A stretch of 64,000 bases of DNA from Clostridiaceae bacterium (GTDB taxonomy: Bacteria; Bacillota; Clostridia; Saccharofermentanales; DTU023): assembly GCA_012841015.1 (NCBI GenBank), contig DUVN01000006.1:62001-126000 (forward strand), written 5' to 3'. Under the pieces are notes generated by a model. That model saw nothing but the letters and a program-made list of their open reading frames with translations. It ran no database searches and was not told the DNA's origin. Below are positions 17,408 through 27,020 of the stretch, in pieces; positions within the stretch are counted from its first letter, which is position 1; each line of letters starts with the position of its first letter. The position numbers were made by a program, and so were the translations under genes.

Positions 17408-18259
17408 GTGCGTATCGCACTTTATCCCAATTTATCACGGGATCCTGGCTTTGTTGTTACACGCCGATTGATATCGTGTATTGCGGAAGGAGGCGCAACG
17501 GCTGTCGTTGAGGATAAAATTCCTGAGCTCGAGGCAGAATGCCTCATTCGCGATTCATACGATACGTGCGATTTGTTGATTTGCCTAGGCGGTGACGGGA
17601 CATTTCTCTCAGCAGTACATCACGAAAGCGCAAAAAATCTCCCTATTACAGGTGTGAATCTCGGCAGCGTCGGTTTCCTGCATGAGATTGATGTTGATCG
17701 TATGGAGAGAGCTGTCAGGCTTCTTATTGATCGAAAATTTACGATTGAGCAAAGAGCCTTGCTTTCATCATCGTGTTACGATACGGGCGGTCACCGAATC
17801 GTCTTTGAGGAAGCGCTTAACGATGTCATACTCGCGCGAGCTAATATCGTCAAATCGATCGATGTCGGGCTTGAAATTGACGGAGAGCGTGTTGAGAACC
17901 TTCCGGGTGACGGCGTTATTATCTCGACCCCGACCGGTTCGACGGCATACTCTCTCTCAGCCGGTGGACCTATTATCCATCCAACAGCTGAAGTCATGCT
18001 TATCACGCCCATCTGCCCTCATACATTGCAAAATAGGTCTTACGTCATAGGCGTCGACTCAGAAATTACACTGCGTTTAATTTCCAGTCAAGGTGGAGCG
18101 ATCCTATCAGTCGACGGACGCGTTGGGTACAACATGACCATAGGCTCACGCGTCACTGTCGGCGTCTCTGACAGAAAAGTGCAATATATACGTTTGTGGA
18201 ATGAAGATTTTTTTAAAACACTTCCAACGAAAATACGAAAAAGGGGACTAAGCAGATGA
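17408..18259 (+). CDS. nadK: NAD kinase
   Basis: The enzyme phosphorylates NAD to NADP. The GGDGTFLSA motif (about 59-67), GVNLGSVGFL, and PTGSTAYSLSAGGPI (about 177-191) are all present. The 283-residue length is normal. The frame begins at GTG, 31 bases after dxs, and its N terminus MRIALYPNLSRD fits the family. Its last four bases overlap the argR start. Confidence 0.94.
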   Translation: MRIALYPNLSRDPGFVVTRRLISCIAEGGATAVVEDKIPELEAECLIRDSYDTCDLLICLGGDGTFLSAVHHESAKNLPITGVNLGSVGFLHEIDVDRMERAVRLLIDRKFTIEQRALLSSSCYDTGGHRIVFEEALNDVILARANIVKSIDVGLEIDGERVENLPGDGVIISTPTGSTAYSLSAGGPIIHPTAEVMLITPICPHTLQNRSYVIGVDSEITLRLISSQGGAILSVDGRVGYNMTIGSRVTVGVSDRKVQYIRLWNEDFFKTLPTKIRKRGLSR

Positions 18260-18744
18260 AAAAGGTACCAAAAAAGCAACGTCAGTCGCGTATTATTCGT
18301 ATTGTCAATGAGCAGAACATCGAAACGCAGGCAGATCTTGTCGATGCTCTCATGGCGTCTGGCATGGAGGTGACACAAGCGACGGTCTCACGCGATATCA
18401 AAGAGCTCGGAATCGTCAAGGTGATGACGGGCGAAGGCACACAAAAGTACGTCACGCTCAGCCACAGTGGTGAAGTTGCGGCAGGACGTATGCGCCGCGT
18501 GTTTTCAGAAGCCGTCGTTTCGGTCAACCGTTCGAACGCGTTTGTCATTATGAAAACGCTGCCCGGTATGGCACAAGGTGCAGCATCAGCACTTGATTCC
18601 ATGTATCTAGATGAGATCATGGGAACGCTAGCCGGTGACGACACGATCTTCATTGCGACGCGCAACAATGACGTCGCAGAGAGCCTCAGGGAAAAGCTCG
18701 TGGCTCTGTCAAAGACAGATAACTCAGAATTGACGGAAGGCTAA
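18256..18744 (+). CDS. argR: Arginine repressor ArgR/AhrC
   Basis: The N-terminal winged helix (about 5-75) includes the recognition element TQATVSRDIKELGIVKV. The C-terminal oligomerisation and arginine-binding domain ends in IMGTLAGDDTIFIA. The family regulates arginine synthesis and catabolism. It lies between nadK and recN as in many Bacillota; no arginine genes are in this window. The 162-residue length includes a short basic N-terminal extension. Confidence 0.93.
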   Translation: MKKVPKKQRQSRIIRIVNEQNIETQADLVDALMASGMEVTQATVSRDIKELGIVKVMTGEGTQKYVTLSHSGEVAAGRMRRVFSEAVVSVNRSNAFVIMKTLPGMAQGAASALDSMYLDEIMGTLAGDDTIFIATRNNDVAESLREKLVALSKTDNSELTEG

Positions 18745-18758
18745 TCTAGACTATCCTT

Positions 18759-20408
18759 ATGATTCATCGCGTCGAGATAGACAATTTTGCGCTGGTGGAG
18801 CATTCTGGGTTGAGTTTTGGCGCGGGATTAACAGTTTTATCTGGTGAAACGGGAGCGGGCAAATCGATTGTCGTCGACGCGCTGGATTTTGCTATTGGTG
18901 GTCGTAGTGATCGTACAATGTTGCGATCTGGTGCTGAAGAAGCGATTATTTCGGTGTTGTTTGTTGACGAGAGGAGAGAGCAAGGCGATGAGCTTATCGT
19001 CACGCGTGGATTGAGAGATAACAGCAGAAGTTACGCCAAGATCAATGGTCACCTCGTTACAGTGGCTGAGTTACGAGCGACAACAGAACGGCTTGTCGCA
19101 ATTCATAGCCAAAATGATCAGCAATCTATTTTCAGAGAATCAGTTCACCAGACGTTACTAGACGCTTTTGGAGGGGAACCGGTCGAGCAGGCGCTTACTT
19201 CCTACACATCAAAGTACGAAGAATTACGAATAATAGAGAAGCGTTTAGAGGAACTTTTTTCAGATCCTGAAACGCGCGAACGCAGGCGCAACATTCTCCA
19301 GTATCAAGTTGAAGAAATTGAAGGGGCAGAAATCGTACCCGGCGAGGAAGAACAACTTTTAAAGAAGATTCGTACAGCGTCAGCTGTCATTGAAATCGCG
19401 ACGTTTATCGGTCAGGCGATGACCGACCTGTCAGGTGACGATGAACAGTCGATACAAGTACGTCTTGGACGCGTCATTGCCAACTTGAATGCTGCCTCAA
19501 AGCATAGTGCATACATGCAGGACATTCGCGATCGTGCCGAATCTCTGCGCTGTGAACTGACAGAGATGATCATCGATTTGGAGCGAGTTTACGAGAAACT
19601 CGACGTTCGTCCTGATGAAATGGAGCGCGCGAGCGCGCGATTAAATATACTCAGACGATTACAAGACAAGTATGGCGATGACCTCAACACCGTCATCGCA
19701 TATGGACAGAAGGCGCGACGGGAGCTCGATCGACTCAATCGGACTGAAGAGGAGCTTGCTTCCCTTATCGATCGGAAAAATGAACTCTTAAACGCCATGA
19801 ATCAGTCGGCAGATAGATTATTATGCGTGAGAAAAGCCTGCGCCGCCGAGCTCTCACGATTGATCAACGCCGAACTTCATGATCTCAATATGAAAAATGC
19901 GTCCTTTGAAGTATCTATTGAAGCTTTGTCTATTGACGAAAATCACGCTCCAGCTGATCCGCAGACGGTGAGATTCAATATTGCTCCAAACCCGGGTGAG
20001 CCGCTGATGCCATTGATTTCGATCGTGTCGGGCGGCGAGGCGTCGCGTGTCCTGCTCGCGATCAAGACAGTTCTCGCGTCTGTCGACAATGTACCGACGT
20101 TAATCTTTGACGAGATCGATACAGGAATTAGCGGCAAGACGACGACAATGATAGCTCATAAATTGAAATCGATCGCGGAGCACTGTCAAGTTATCTGCGT
20201 CACGCACAGCGCGCAGATCGCAGCAATTGCTGACCGACACTTACTGATTGGCAAAGTTGTCGAGGGTGGGCGCACAAGGACGACTGTTCAGCACATTGAT
20301 GGTGAAGATCGGATCAGAGAAGTGGCGCGCCTCCTTTCAGGGAGGCCAGATGATAGCGCTTCTCGTGTATTAGCCGGGCAATTGATTGAGGGGAGGGGCG
20401 ATCATTGA
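18759..20408 (+). CDS. recN: DNA repair protein RecN
   Basis: RecN is an SMC-like ATPase acting in double-strand break repair. The N-terminal Walker A is SGETGAGKSIVVDAL (about 28-42), two long coiled coils span about 150-370, and the C terminus has the signature SGGEASRVLLAIK and Walker B LIFDEIDTGISG. At 549 residues it is full length. It starts 14 bases after argR, and its 3' end is 20 bases from hutH. Confidence 0.95.
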   Translation: MIHRVEIDNFALVEHSGLSFGAGLTVLSGETGAGKSIVVDALDFAIGGRSDRTMLRSGAEEAIISVLFVDERREQGDELIVTRGLRDNSRSYAKINGHLVTVAELRATTERLVAIHSQNDQQSIFRESVHQTLLDAFGGEPVEQALTSYTSKYEELRIIEKRLEELFSDPETRERRRNILQYQVEEIEGAEIVPGEEEQLLKKIRTASAVIEIATFIGQAMTDLSGDDEQSIQVRLGRVIANLNAASKHSAYMQDIRDRAESLRCELTEMIIDLERVYEKLDVRPDEMERASARLNILRRLQDKYGDDLNTVIAYGQKARRELDRLNRTEEELASLIDRKNELLNAMNQSADRLLCVRKACAAELSRLINAELHDLNMKNASFEVSIEALSIDENHAPADPQTVRFNIAPNPGEPLMPLISIVSGGEASRVLLAIKTVLASVDNVPTLIFDEIDTGISGKTTTMIAHKLKSIAEHCQVICVTHSAQIAAIADRHLLIGKVVEGGRTRTTVQHIDGEDRIREVARLLSGRPDDSASRVLAGQLIEGRGDH

Positions 20409-20428
20409 TTCAAAACGAATAAAACTCT

Positions 20429-22009
20429 ATGATAATATTTGAGATGACTGTTCGGGAGGGGGATGCCGATCAGGCAGATGGCAGTATGGAATATGAAAAT
20501 ACATTAGAATTTCTTATGATTAACGGCGAGGATCTGACGCTTGAAGATGTCAGAGAGGTCGCCGTTTTTGGGCGTAAAATAATGATTGCCGCTGATGCTC
20601 GTAAGCGTATGGAGGAGTCATACGCTCTCGTCGGTGAGATATTGAGAAGTGGAAAGGCAACGTATGGTATTTCGACAGGGTTTGGCGAATTCAGTCGTGT
20701 GTATCTCTCGGAAGACCAAAACAATAGACTGCAGCTCAACTTAATTCGAAGTCATGCATCGGGGGCGGGGAGACCGTTCGATGTGAAGACAGTGCGCGCG
20801 ATCATGTTGCTGCGCCTCAACGCTCTGTGTGTTGGTTTTTCCGGTGTTAATCCTGATATTGTTGATTTACTCGTTTCTTTTCTAAACCTCGGTATCACGC
20901 CGCTGATCCCTGAACAGGGGTCACTTGGTGCGTCAGGAGACTTGGCTAACTTGGCGCACATGTCACTCGTGTTAGTTGGCGAGGGACGCGCTATTGTCGA
21001 TGGTATTGAGATGAGTGGGCAAGCCGCACTGGAAGCGCGCCATTTGACTCCCATGAAGCTGTCTGGCAAGGATGGTCTTGCTCTTATTAATGGGACAGCC
21101 GTTATGCTCGGTGTCGGGACGCTTGCATACTTAGAGGCTGAAGATGTTCTTATTGCTGCGAATGGAGCAGCTGCACTTACATTTGAGGCGTTACACGGGT
21201 TTAGAAGCGCATACGATCAGAGAGTACACGAACTGCGTAAACAGAAAGGACAAATGCAAGTTGCTTCTGTCATGCGCCAACTTCTCGAGGGTTCGGACTA
21301 CGCAGACACCCGTAAAGAAGACGTGCAGGACGCTTATACGCTTCGCTGCGTTCCCCAAGTGCATGGCGCTTCGCTTGATGCGATGCGCTATGTCAGGGAA
21401 GTGTTATCGTCTGAAGCTAATGCTGTGACAGACAATCCTCTCGTCTTTTCAAAGACGGGTGAAGTAATCTCGGGTGGTAATTTTCACGGACAACCACTCG
21501 CTTTAGCGCTTGATTTTCTAGGTATCGCTGTCGCAGAGCTCGCAAATATCAGCGAGCGCCGGACGGAGCGTCTTGTCAATCCACAGTTGTCGGGGCTACC
21601 GGCTTTTCTCGTCAAGAATGGTGGCGTTCAATCTGGATTTATGATTCCACAGTATGTTGCAGCGTCTCTCGTGTCTGAGAATAAAGTCTTGGCGCACCCA
21701 GCCAGTGTCGATTCGATCCCTTCTTCGGCGAATAAGGAAGATCACGTCAGCATGGGAGCATTTGCTGCACGCAAAGTTAGAACGATTATCGAGAATACGC
21801 GTCGAGTGATTGCGATTGAGCTCATGTGCGCAGCACAGGCAATTGATCTGCAAGAAAAGCGACAATTAGGTAAGGGGACAGGGAGGATTTATGAGCTTGT
21901 GCGCCAGACGATTCCTGTCTTGACGGAGGACCGTTCTCTTTCAGGCGATATCGAGGCCATTGCAAAGCTGATTGTATGTGGAAAAATGACCAATATTTTG
22001 CGATTCTGA
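20429..22009 (+). CDS. hutH: Histidine ammonia-lyase
   Basis: HutH deaminates histidine to urocanate. The self-forming MIO cofactor comes from Ala-Ser-Gly in GSLGASGDLANLAH (about 166-179). The STGFGEF motif and NPLVFS region are also present. The start is unclear: 20429, 20444 and 20486 are all possible and none has a well-placed Shine-Dalgarno. The MINGEDLTLEDV segment aligns with usual N termini, so about 20-29 residues of the given N terminus may be untranslated. A formimino-THF cyclodeaminase follows, but urocanase, imidazolonepropionase and formiminotransferase are absent here. Confidence 0.93.
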   Translation: MIIFEMTVREGDADQADGSMEYENTLEFLMINGEDLTLEDVREVAVFGRKIMIAADARKRMEESYALVGEILRSGKATYGISTGFGEFSRVYLSEDQNNRLQLNLIRSHASGAGRPFDVKTVRAIMLLRLNALCVGFSGVNPDIVDLLVSFLNLGITPLIPEQGSLGASGDLANLAHMSLVLVGEGRAIVDGIEMSGQAALEARHLTPMKLSGKDGLALINGTAVMLGVGTLAYLEAEDVLIAANGAAALTFEALHGFRSAYDQRVHELRKQKGQMQVASVMRQLLEGSDYADTRKEDVQDAYTLRCVPQVHGASLDAMRYVREVLSSEANAVTDNPLVFSKTGEVISGGNFHGQPLALALDFLGIAVAELANISERRTERLVNPQLSGLPAFLVKNGGVQSGFMIPQYVAASLVSENKVLAHPASVDSIPSSANKEDHVSMGAFAARKVRTIIENTRRVIAIELMCAAQAIDLQEKRQLGKGTGRIYELVRQTIPVLTEDRSLSGDIEAIAKLIVCGKMTNILRF

Positions 22010-22098
22010 CGCTTAGACCGCATAAAGAAATGAGATGTCTGGAGAAAAGAATGGTAGAGTAGAAAGTAGAGAATAACGACCATTCAGGAGGAGTCATT

Positions 22099-22740
22099 AT
22101 GAAAGAATTCAAACATTTACCTATCTCAGATTATCTCGACCGTGCAGCTTCTAGCAGTCCGACGCCTGGGGGCGGAAGTGTCGCCTCTCTTGTCGGGGCC
22201 TTGGGTGCAGCCCTCGGCCAGATGGTCTACAATTTGACACATACAAAAAAATCATATCTTGAAAATGATGAAACGACAAAAGCCGCTGTTCAGTCGGACT
22301 ACCATGCGCTTGTACGCCTTCAAAAAGATTTAACTGACTTGATTGACAAAGACATTTTGGCGTTTAACACCTTTATGGATGCGCTTTCATTGCCTAGAGC
22401 GACCGATGAAGAAAAGGTAATTCGCCGAAAAGCGATGGCGGACGCGACAGTTCTCGCTACACAAGCACCTCTTGAGACAGCGACAAAAACGTTTAAGGTA
22501 TTGCAGCACCTCGGATCGCTCTCAAGGTACGGTCACAAAAACTGTATATCGGATGCCGGAGTCAGCGCTTATCTAGCACACGCTGCCCTGAAGTCGGCTG
22601 TCATGAATGTCCGTATCAACCTTCCCGGGTTAGAGGACAAGGAATTTGCAGACAACGCCGAGCGCACGTGCATTGTGTTGTTGGAAGAATCAGATAAGAT
22701 GACGAGGGAAATTGAAGCGATTGTATACAATCGCTTGTAA
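22099..22740 (+). CDS. fchA: Formiminotetrahydrofolate cyclodeaminase
   Basis: This helical enzyme converts 5-formimino-THF to methenyl-THF and ammonia, draining the one-carbon unit from histidine breakdown. The start region has SSPTPGGGSVASLVGALGAAL (about 18-38), the family's folate-binding Gly-rich loop. The 213-residue length agrees with stand-alone FchA proteins rather than the fused FTCD. AGGAGG lies seven bases before ATG. Position after hutH suggests joint function, although the 89-base gap could hold a promoter. Confidence 0.88.
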   Translation: MKEFKHLPISDYLDRAASSSPTPGGGSVASLVGALGAALGQMVYNLTHTKKSYLENDETTKAAVQSDYHALVRLQKDLTDLIDKDILAFNTFMDALSLPRATDEEKVIRRKAMADATVLATQAPLETATKTFKVLQHLGSLSRYGHKNCISDAGVSAYLAHAALKSAVMNVRINLPGLEDKEFADNAERTCIVLLEESDKMTREIEAIVYNRL

Positions 22741-22758
22741 ACAGATAAGACCTTTTTA

Positions 22759-22787
22759 TTGACAATTCACCCGATCAAATTTAGACT
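22759..22787 (+). promoter_or_regulatory. Promoter of the RNase Y gene
   Basis: TTGACA (22759-22764) is a perfect -35, followed after 17 bases by TAGACT (22782-22787). The predicted start near 22794 leaves a leader of about 90 bases holding the hairpin at 22806-22832. Confidence 0.6.
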
Positions 22788-22805
22788 AACCATAGAATAA
22801 ACGAT

Positions 22806-22832
22806 CGTGCGAGATTTATTCGATCTCGCACG
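22806..22832 (+). promoter_or_regulatory. Stable hairpin in the RNase Y leader
   Basis: CGTGCGAGAT (22806-22815) and ATCTCGCACG (22823-22832) form a perfect 10-bp stem with loop TTATTCG. No T-run follows, so it is not a normal terminator. It starts about 12 bases after the predicted transcription start and could protect the 5' end or serve as a control element. Confidence 0.55.
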
Positions 22833-22883
22833 GTGCTTGATGCATATCAAAACTTTATCGTTTTCGAAACTTGAAAATTACAT

Positions 22884-24461
22884 ATGGAGGTGATTACTAT
22901 CGAATGGCTAAGTTTAGCGCTCGGTATCCTTGCCGGCGTCCTGATCGGTGTTGTGCCGACAGCGCTGTTTTATCATAAAGGGTTTAGCAGGAAAAGCCGT
23001 GAATTAATCGAGTCAAAGAAAAAGACTGAAGAAGAAGCTGTTCTCCTTATCGGCGAAGCCGTTAAAACGGGGGAGGATAAAAAGCGTGAGATTCTCCTTT
23101 CGACGAGAGAAGAGGTTCACAAGGCCAGAATCGAATTGGAACGCGATGTGCGCGCAAAACGTCAGGAATTGACGCGTGAACGCCAGCGGATCGATCAGAA
23201 AGAGACGGTTCTAGATCGGCGAACGCAGAGCCTTGAGGATCGAGAACGTCATCATTCGACTCGTGAGGAGGCTTTGAATGCGCGTGAGGCGGAGCTTGAG
23301 ACATCTGAGGCGAAGAAGCGTGAAGAACTCGAACGTATTGCAAACCTCACCGTCGTAGAAGCACGCTCCCTTGTCTTAGAAGAGGCTGAGCGTGAGTTTC
23401 GTCGTGATATTGCGATCACGTATAAGGAGATCGAAGAAGAGGCGAAGATGAGCGCGAATGCGAAAGCGCGAGAGCTCGTCGTCAGTACGATTCAGCGCTA
23501 CGCGCATGATTACGTCTCCGAGGCGACTGTCTCCGTCGTCTCACTACCCAACGAAGACATGAAGGGGCGAATAATCGGACGCGAGGGACGGAATATTCGG
23601 ACGATTGAGCAGCTGACAGGTGTTGATTTGATCATAGATGATACGCCGGAGGCGGTGATTTTGTCGAGTTTTGATCCTATCAGGCGCGAGGTTGCGCGAA
23701 TAGCGATCGAAAGGCTCGTTCAAGACGGACGTATCCATCCGACTCGCATCGAAGAAATGGTGAAGAAAGCGAATCGCGATGTGGAGCATTCGATTCGTGA
23801 GGCTGGTGAACAGGCTATATTTGAGACAGGTGTGGTTGGCTTACCTGCAGAGATTGTTAAAGTTCTCGGGCGTCTCAAGTACAGGACGAGTTACGGGCAG
23901 AATGTGCTGCAACACTCGATTGAGGTATGTCGCATCGCCGGTATGCTCGCAGCGGAACTCGATCTCAACGTTATGGATGCAAAGCGTGCAGGACTTTTAC
24001 ACGACATAGGAAAAGCTGTCGACTTTGAGATGGAAGGTTCACATGTTGATCTTGGGAGTGAAATTGCTCGACGATATAAACTCGATCCGATTGTTATCAA
24101 CAGCATCGAATCTCACCACGATGATGTGGAGCCTGAGTCATTGATCGCTTGTCTCGTCTCGGCTGCAGATGCCATATCAGCGGCTCGGCCGGGAGCGCGA
24201 AGAGAAAACATTGAGACGTATATCAAACGTATCGAGAAGCTCGAAGAACTCGCTCAAGCAGTGCCAGGTGTTGAGAAGAGTTACGCTGTGCAGGCTGGTC
24301 GTGAAATTCGAGTTATGGTTTTGCCGGATAGTGTCTCCGATGAGGAGATGCCATTACTCGTGCATGAGCTCTGTCAGACGATCGAACGTGAACTTCATTT
24401 TCCGGGTCAGATTAAAGTCAATATGATCAGAGAAAGTCGTTACAGCGAATATGCCAAATAG
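22884..24461 (+). CDS. rny: Ribonuclease Y
   Basis: RNase Y is the membrane-bound endonuclease that starts mRNA decay in many Bacillota. The order is an N-terminal membrane span (about 6-28), a long charged coiled coil (about 35-200), a KH domain with [15 protein letters not shown] (about 226-240), and an HD domain with HSIEV and [10 protein letters not shown]. The length (525) is normal. The ATG at 22884 lacks an upstream Shine-Dalgarno: the only strong one, GGAGGTGA, begins inside this codon. A downstream non-standard start (for example ATC at 22899) is therefore possible. The gene has its own promoter and a strong terminator at 24533-24590. Confidence 0.94.
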   Translation: MEVITIEWLSLALGILAGVLIGVVPTALFYHKGFSRKSRELIESKKKTEEEAVLLIGEAVKTGEDKKREILLSTREEVHKARIELERDVRAKRQELTRERQRIDQKETVLDRRTQSLEDRERHHSTREEALNAREAELETSEAKKREELERIANLTVVEARSLVLEEAEREFRRDIAITYKEIEEEAKMSANAKARELVVSTIQRYAHDYVSEATVSVVSLPNEDMKGRIIGREGRNIRTIEQLTGVDLIIDDTPEAVILSSFDPIRREVARIAIERLVQDGRIHPTRIEEMVKKANRDVEHSIREAGEQAIFETGVVGLPAEIVKVLGRLKYRTSYGQNVLQHSIEVCRIAGMLAAELDLNVMDAKRAGLLHDIGKAVDFEMEGSHVDLGSEIARRYKLDPIVINSIESHHDDVEPESLIACLVSAADAISAARPGARRENIETYIKRIEKLEELAQAVPGVEKSYAVQAGREIRVMVLPDSVSDEEMPLLVHELCQTIERELHFPGQIKVNMIRESRYSEYAK

Positions 24462-24532
24462 GTATAAGGACATCGTCGGCCTTAAATCGATCATCATAAC
24501 GTTATCGGCAGGTACAAGCGTGATAATCAGTG

Positions 24533-24590
24533 GTAAGCAGGCTGTCGCTTCTACTCAAAATGAGTTGAAGCGACAGCCTGCTTTATCTTT
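24533..24590 (+). terminator. Strong terminator after RNase Y
   Basis: AAGCAGGCTGTCGCTTC (24535-24551) pairs perfectly with GAAGCGACAGCCTGCTT (24567-24583), with extra pairing in the loop (CTCA/TGAG). The tail is only moderately T-rich. It lies between the rny stop and the TTG start of the lipoprotein, showing that an upstream ATG at 24451 is not the start of that gene. Confidence 0.85.
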
Positions 24591-24654
24591 CCTCAAAACG
24601 TTACGGTGTGTTAGGCTTATTCTAATTCATACTTTTTTAGGAAAGAGGAAGTCG

Positions 24655-26439
24655 TTGAAAAGATTTGCTGTAATCGTATTGAGTGTCCTGTACGTGGTGT
24701 CGATTATGTCGTGTGCGCCTGTCTCTGATGGAGCGCTTTCCACGACAGTCCCCACATACAGTGATTCAATTGAAACACTACCCCCGCCTAGCGGATGCCG
24801 AGCATCGACGGAATTGCGTGCCGCCATTCGTTTAGAATCGAATATGAACCCACTCTACCCGAAGCACTACGCGACGAGATCGCTTCTAGCACTCGTTTAT
24901 GAGCCACTTTTTAAGGTCGATCATGAGGGGAAGATCATTCCTGTTCTCGCTAATTCAGTCTCGTACGATGTTGCTACGACGACGTACCGCATTCAGATTG
25001 ACAATCAAAAAACATTTCATAGTGGCAAAAAGTTGACTGTCCAAGATGTTAAGGCGTCGCTCCTCAAGACAATCAGCCTCATGACGGAGAACCTACCTCC
25101 GACAGAAGACGGAAACGATGGAAAATCACTGACAGCAGAGAATTATGCTACGAGTGAAAAGCAACCAGCGGCAAAACTTGACACTGGTAGTCTAAGCGCT
25201 TCGTATAAGGATGGCTCTGTTTTTCAAGCAGAACCCTTTTCCTTTATGACAGCTGCGAAGAAAAATGAATATAGAAACATCCGACTCGTTTCGACGGAAG
25301 GCCTCGATACACTTATCTTAGAATTGAAAAATCATGACCCTCATATTCTTGACCTCCTTACATTCCCGATTATTCCTGAGTCTCATATCAATGACCTCTC
25401 CATGAACCCTATTTCTGGAAGCGGTGCGTGGAAAGTGATCTCGACGGAAGACGGTCGTCTTGTAAAACTTGAACGCGTCTCACCTGGAACTGGGATCAGA
25501 CACATTTCGGCAAAAGCATTTGATAGCGCGGCACTTGCAATGGAGGCTTTTGACAAGGGTGATATTGATGTGCTCGTTCTAGATGTTTCAGAGACGTCGC
25601 TTTTCGCTGATCGGACGAGAATTAGAAAACAACGCATTGATTACCCGGGATATATCTCACTTTTCTTCCGCGGAAGTAATCATGAGTCTGCTCTTTTATG
25701 GCGCAACTACATGCTGCGCGAGATTAAGTCAGATTCGAAGGGAGATTTCTTCGCTGCACCTTTTGCATGCGCTTTCTACCCGCTCCTTCCAGGAGATTTT
25801 AGACAGCAGCACGCGGTAATTCCTGAGTACCAAATTGGCGACTTGCCAGCGCTTGAGTTGCCGGAAAATGAACAGGAGACGACTGGGACAACAGACGATG
25901 CAGGTGCGCCGTCGCCTACGATTCCCGATACGCGTGAGCCTTTTGTCTTGCTTTTGCCGGAAGGATTTACTCCATATCGGCTCGTTGAAAACATCGGAGC
26001 ATGTGTGGCGCGCTTGGGGAGAAGATTCATACCAGTCCACGTGGCAAAAGAGGCATGGGCGGAGAAACTTCGCAAAGGCTCATACGATGCGGCATTGCTT
26101 GTTGATGTAAGTCTCACTTTTTTGGATCCTGTCGATTACCTCGAAGGGCTGCAGCATGCAAAATTATTTGATTGGACGGAATATGTCGCTCCTGATGATG
26201 TCATTGCTCTGAGAGAGGTGCAGCATTTAGTCTCTTCTTTTGGAGATGAACGTCAAGATACATTCTCAGGGAGCGCGTATGCTCAATCTATATCACGTAC
26301 TTTCTCGATATTACCTGTGCTTGGTCTCGCCATTCCTGAGACTATGGTATTGTACGGATGTGATGTAGAGAACACGATGGCAGGCATCTGGCACTCGCCC
26401 TATGACAATGTAGAGGAGCTCGTAGTATGGAGTCCGTAA
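24655..26439 (+). CDS. Family 5 extracellular solute-binding lipoprotein
   Basis: The product is a periplasmic-type binding protein of the oligopeptide/nickel (SBP_bac_5) class. The preferred TTG start follows AAGAGGAAG and gives a lipoprotein signal LKRFAVIVLSVLYVVSIMSC with the lipobox Cys at residue 20. The domain begins with NMNPLYPKHYATRSLLALVYEPLF and FHSGKKLTVQDVKASL, typical of the family. The frame extends upstream to 24451, but that part covers the rny terminator. No permease or ATPase gene is nearby, so it is an orphan; it may use a transporter elsewhere or act as a sensor. The acidic linker around residues 400-430 is unusual. It overlaps lspA, the lipoprotein signal peptidase gene, by 13 bases. 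Confidence 0.82.
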   Translation: MKRFAVIVLSVLYVVSIMSCAPVSDGALSTTVPTYSDSIETLPPPSGCRASTELRAAIRLESNMNPLYPKHYATRSLLALVYEPLFKVDHEGKIIPVLANSVSYDVATTTYRIQIDNQKTFHSGKKLTVQDVKASLLKTISLMTENLPPTEDGNDGKSLTAENYATSEKQPAAKLDTGSLSASYKDGSVFQAEPFSFMTAAKKNEYRNIRLVSTEGLDTLILELKNHDPHILDLLTFPIIPESHINDLSMNPISGSGAWKVISTEDGRLVKLERVSPGTGIRHISAKAFDSAALAMEAFDKGDIDVLVLDVSETSLFADRTRIRKQRIDYPGYISLFFRGSNHESALLWRNYMLREIKSDSKGDFFAAPFACAFYPLLPGDFRQQHAVIPEYQIGDLPALELPENEQETTGTTDDAGAPSPTIPDTREPFVLLLPEGFTPYRLVENIGACVARLGRRFIPVHVAKEAWAEKLRKGSYDAALLVDVSLTFLDPVDYLEGLQHAKLFDWTEYVAPDDVIALREVQHLVSSFGDERQDTFSGSAYAQSISRTFSILPVLGLAIPETMVLYGCDVENTMAGIWHSPYDNVEELVVWSP

Positions 26440-27020
26440 TCATCCTGATACTGATCGCGCTCGATCAATGGACAAAAGGATTAGCCGAGCGTCTCATCGG
26501 AGAGACAGGTTGTGTAGTCGTTATACCGCATTTCTTCGAGCTGCGTCTGACGTACAATAAGGGTGCCGCCTGGAGTTTTCTCTCTAATAAAACGTGGGGT
26601 ATTATTTTCCTCAGTGCTGTTTCACTCATGATCACGCTATCACTTCTCTATGTTTTGAAACATTCGACAGGAAAGCGCATGCGCCTCGTCTTATCGCTTA
26701 TCATCTCCGGCAGTATTGGCAATTTAATCGACAGGCTACGCGTGGGTGCAGTTGCCGATTTTTTGTCGTTTACTTTTGGCGACTATGTATTTCCTACATT
26801 CAATGTAGCGGACTCACTCATCACGGTCGGTACCGTTCTTCTCATTATTTTTGCCATATTCGACCGGAAATTTTTAGACGGCTTTTCTGTCTTGAAGCTG
26901 ACGAGATGGCAGCGAGGCCGTGGTGCTAGTACGAACGATGAGTCTTCAGATGAATGCGATAAAAGTAGGGACCAAAGCACTCCTGATGTACCTTTATCTC
27001 AGGACAAATCAGGTGAATGA
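26427..27020 (+). CDS. lspA: Lipoprotein signal peptidase (signal peptidase II)
   Basis: LspA cleaves prolipoproteins at the lipid-modified Cys. Four membrane spans are visible, with the catalytic aspartates in NLIDRLRVGAVADFL (Asp about 97) and FNVADSLI (Asp about 118). NKGAAWSFL is also conserved. The enzymatic part ends near residue 150; a hydrophilic, Asp/Ser-rich tail of about 45 residues is unusual for the family and probably cytoplasmic. The start overlaps the preceding lipoprotein gene by 13 bases and the stop overlaps rluD. Confidence 0.93.
   Translation: MESVIILILIALDQWTKGLAERLIGETGCVVVIPHFFELRLTYNKGAAWSFLSNKTWGIIFLSAVSLMITLSLLYVLKHSTGKRMRLVLSLIISGSIGNLIDRLRVGAVADFLSFTFGDYVFPTFNVADSLITVGTVLLIIFAIFDRKFLDGFSVLKLTRWQRGRGASTNDESSDECDKSRDQSTPDVPLSQDKSGE

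Noticed and set aside
22049..22085. GAATGGT/ACCATTC hairpin before the cyclodeaminase gene
   Set aside because: Seven pairs around a 23-base loop can arise by chance, and there is no T-run or known regulatory motif.
24451..24654. Upstream extension of the solute-binding protein
   Set aside because: The extension crosses a perfect 17-bp terminator stem; the TTG at 24655 has a Shine-Dalgarno and starts a classic lipoprotein signal.
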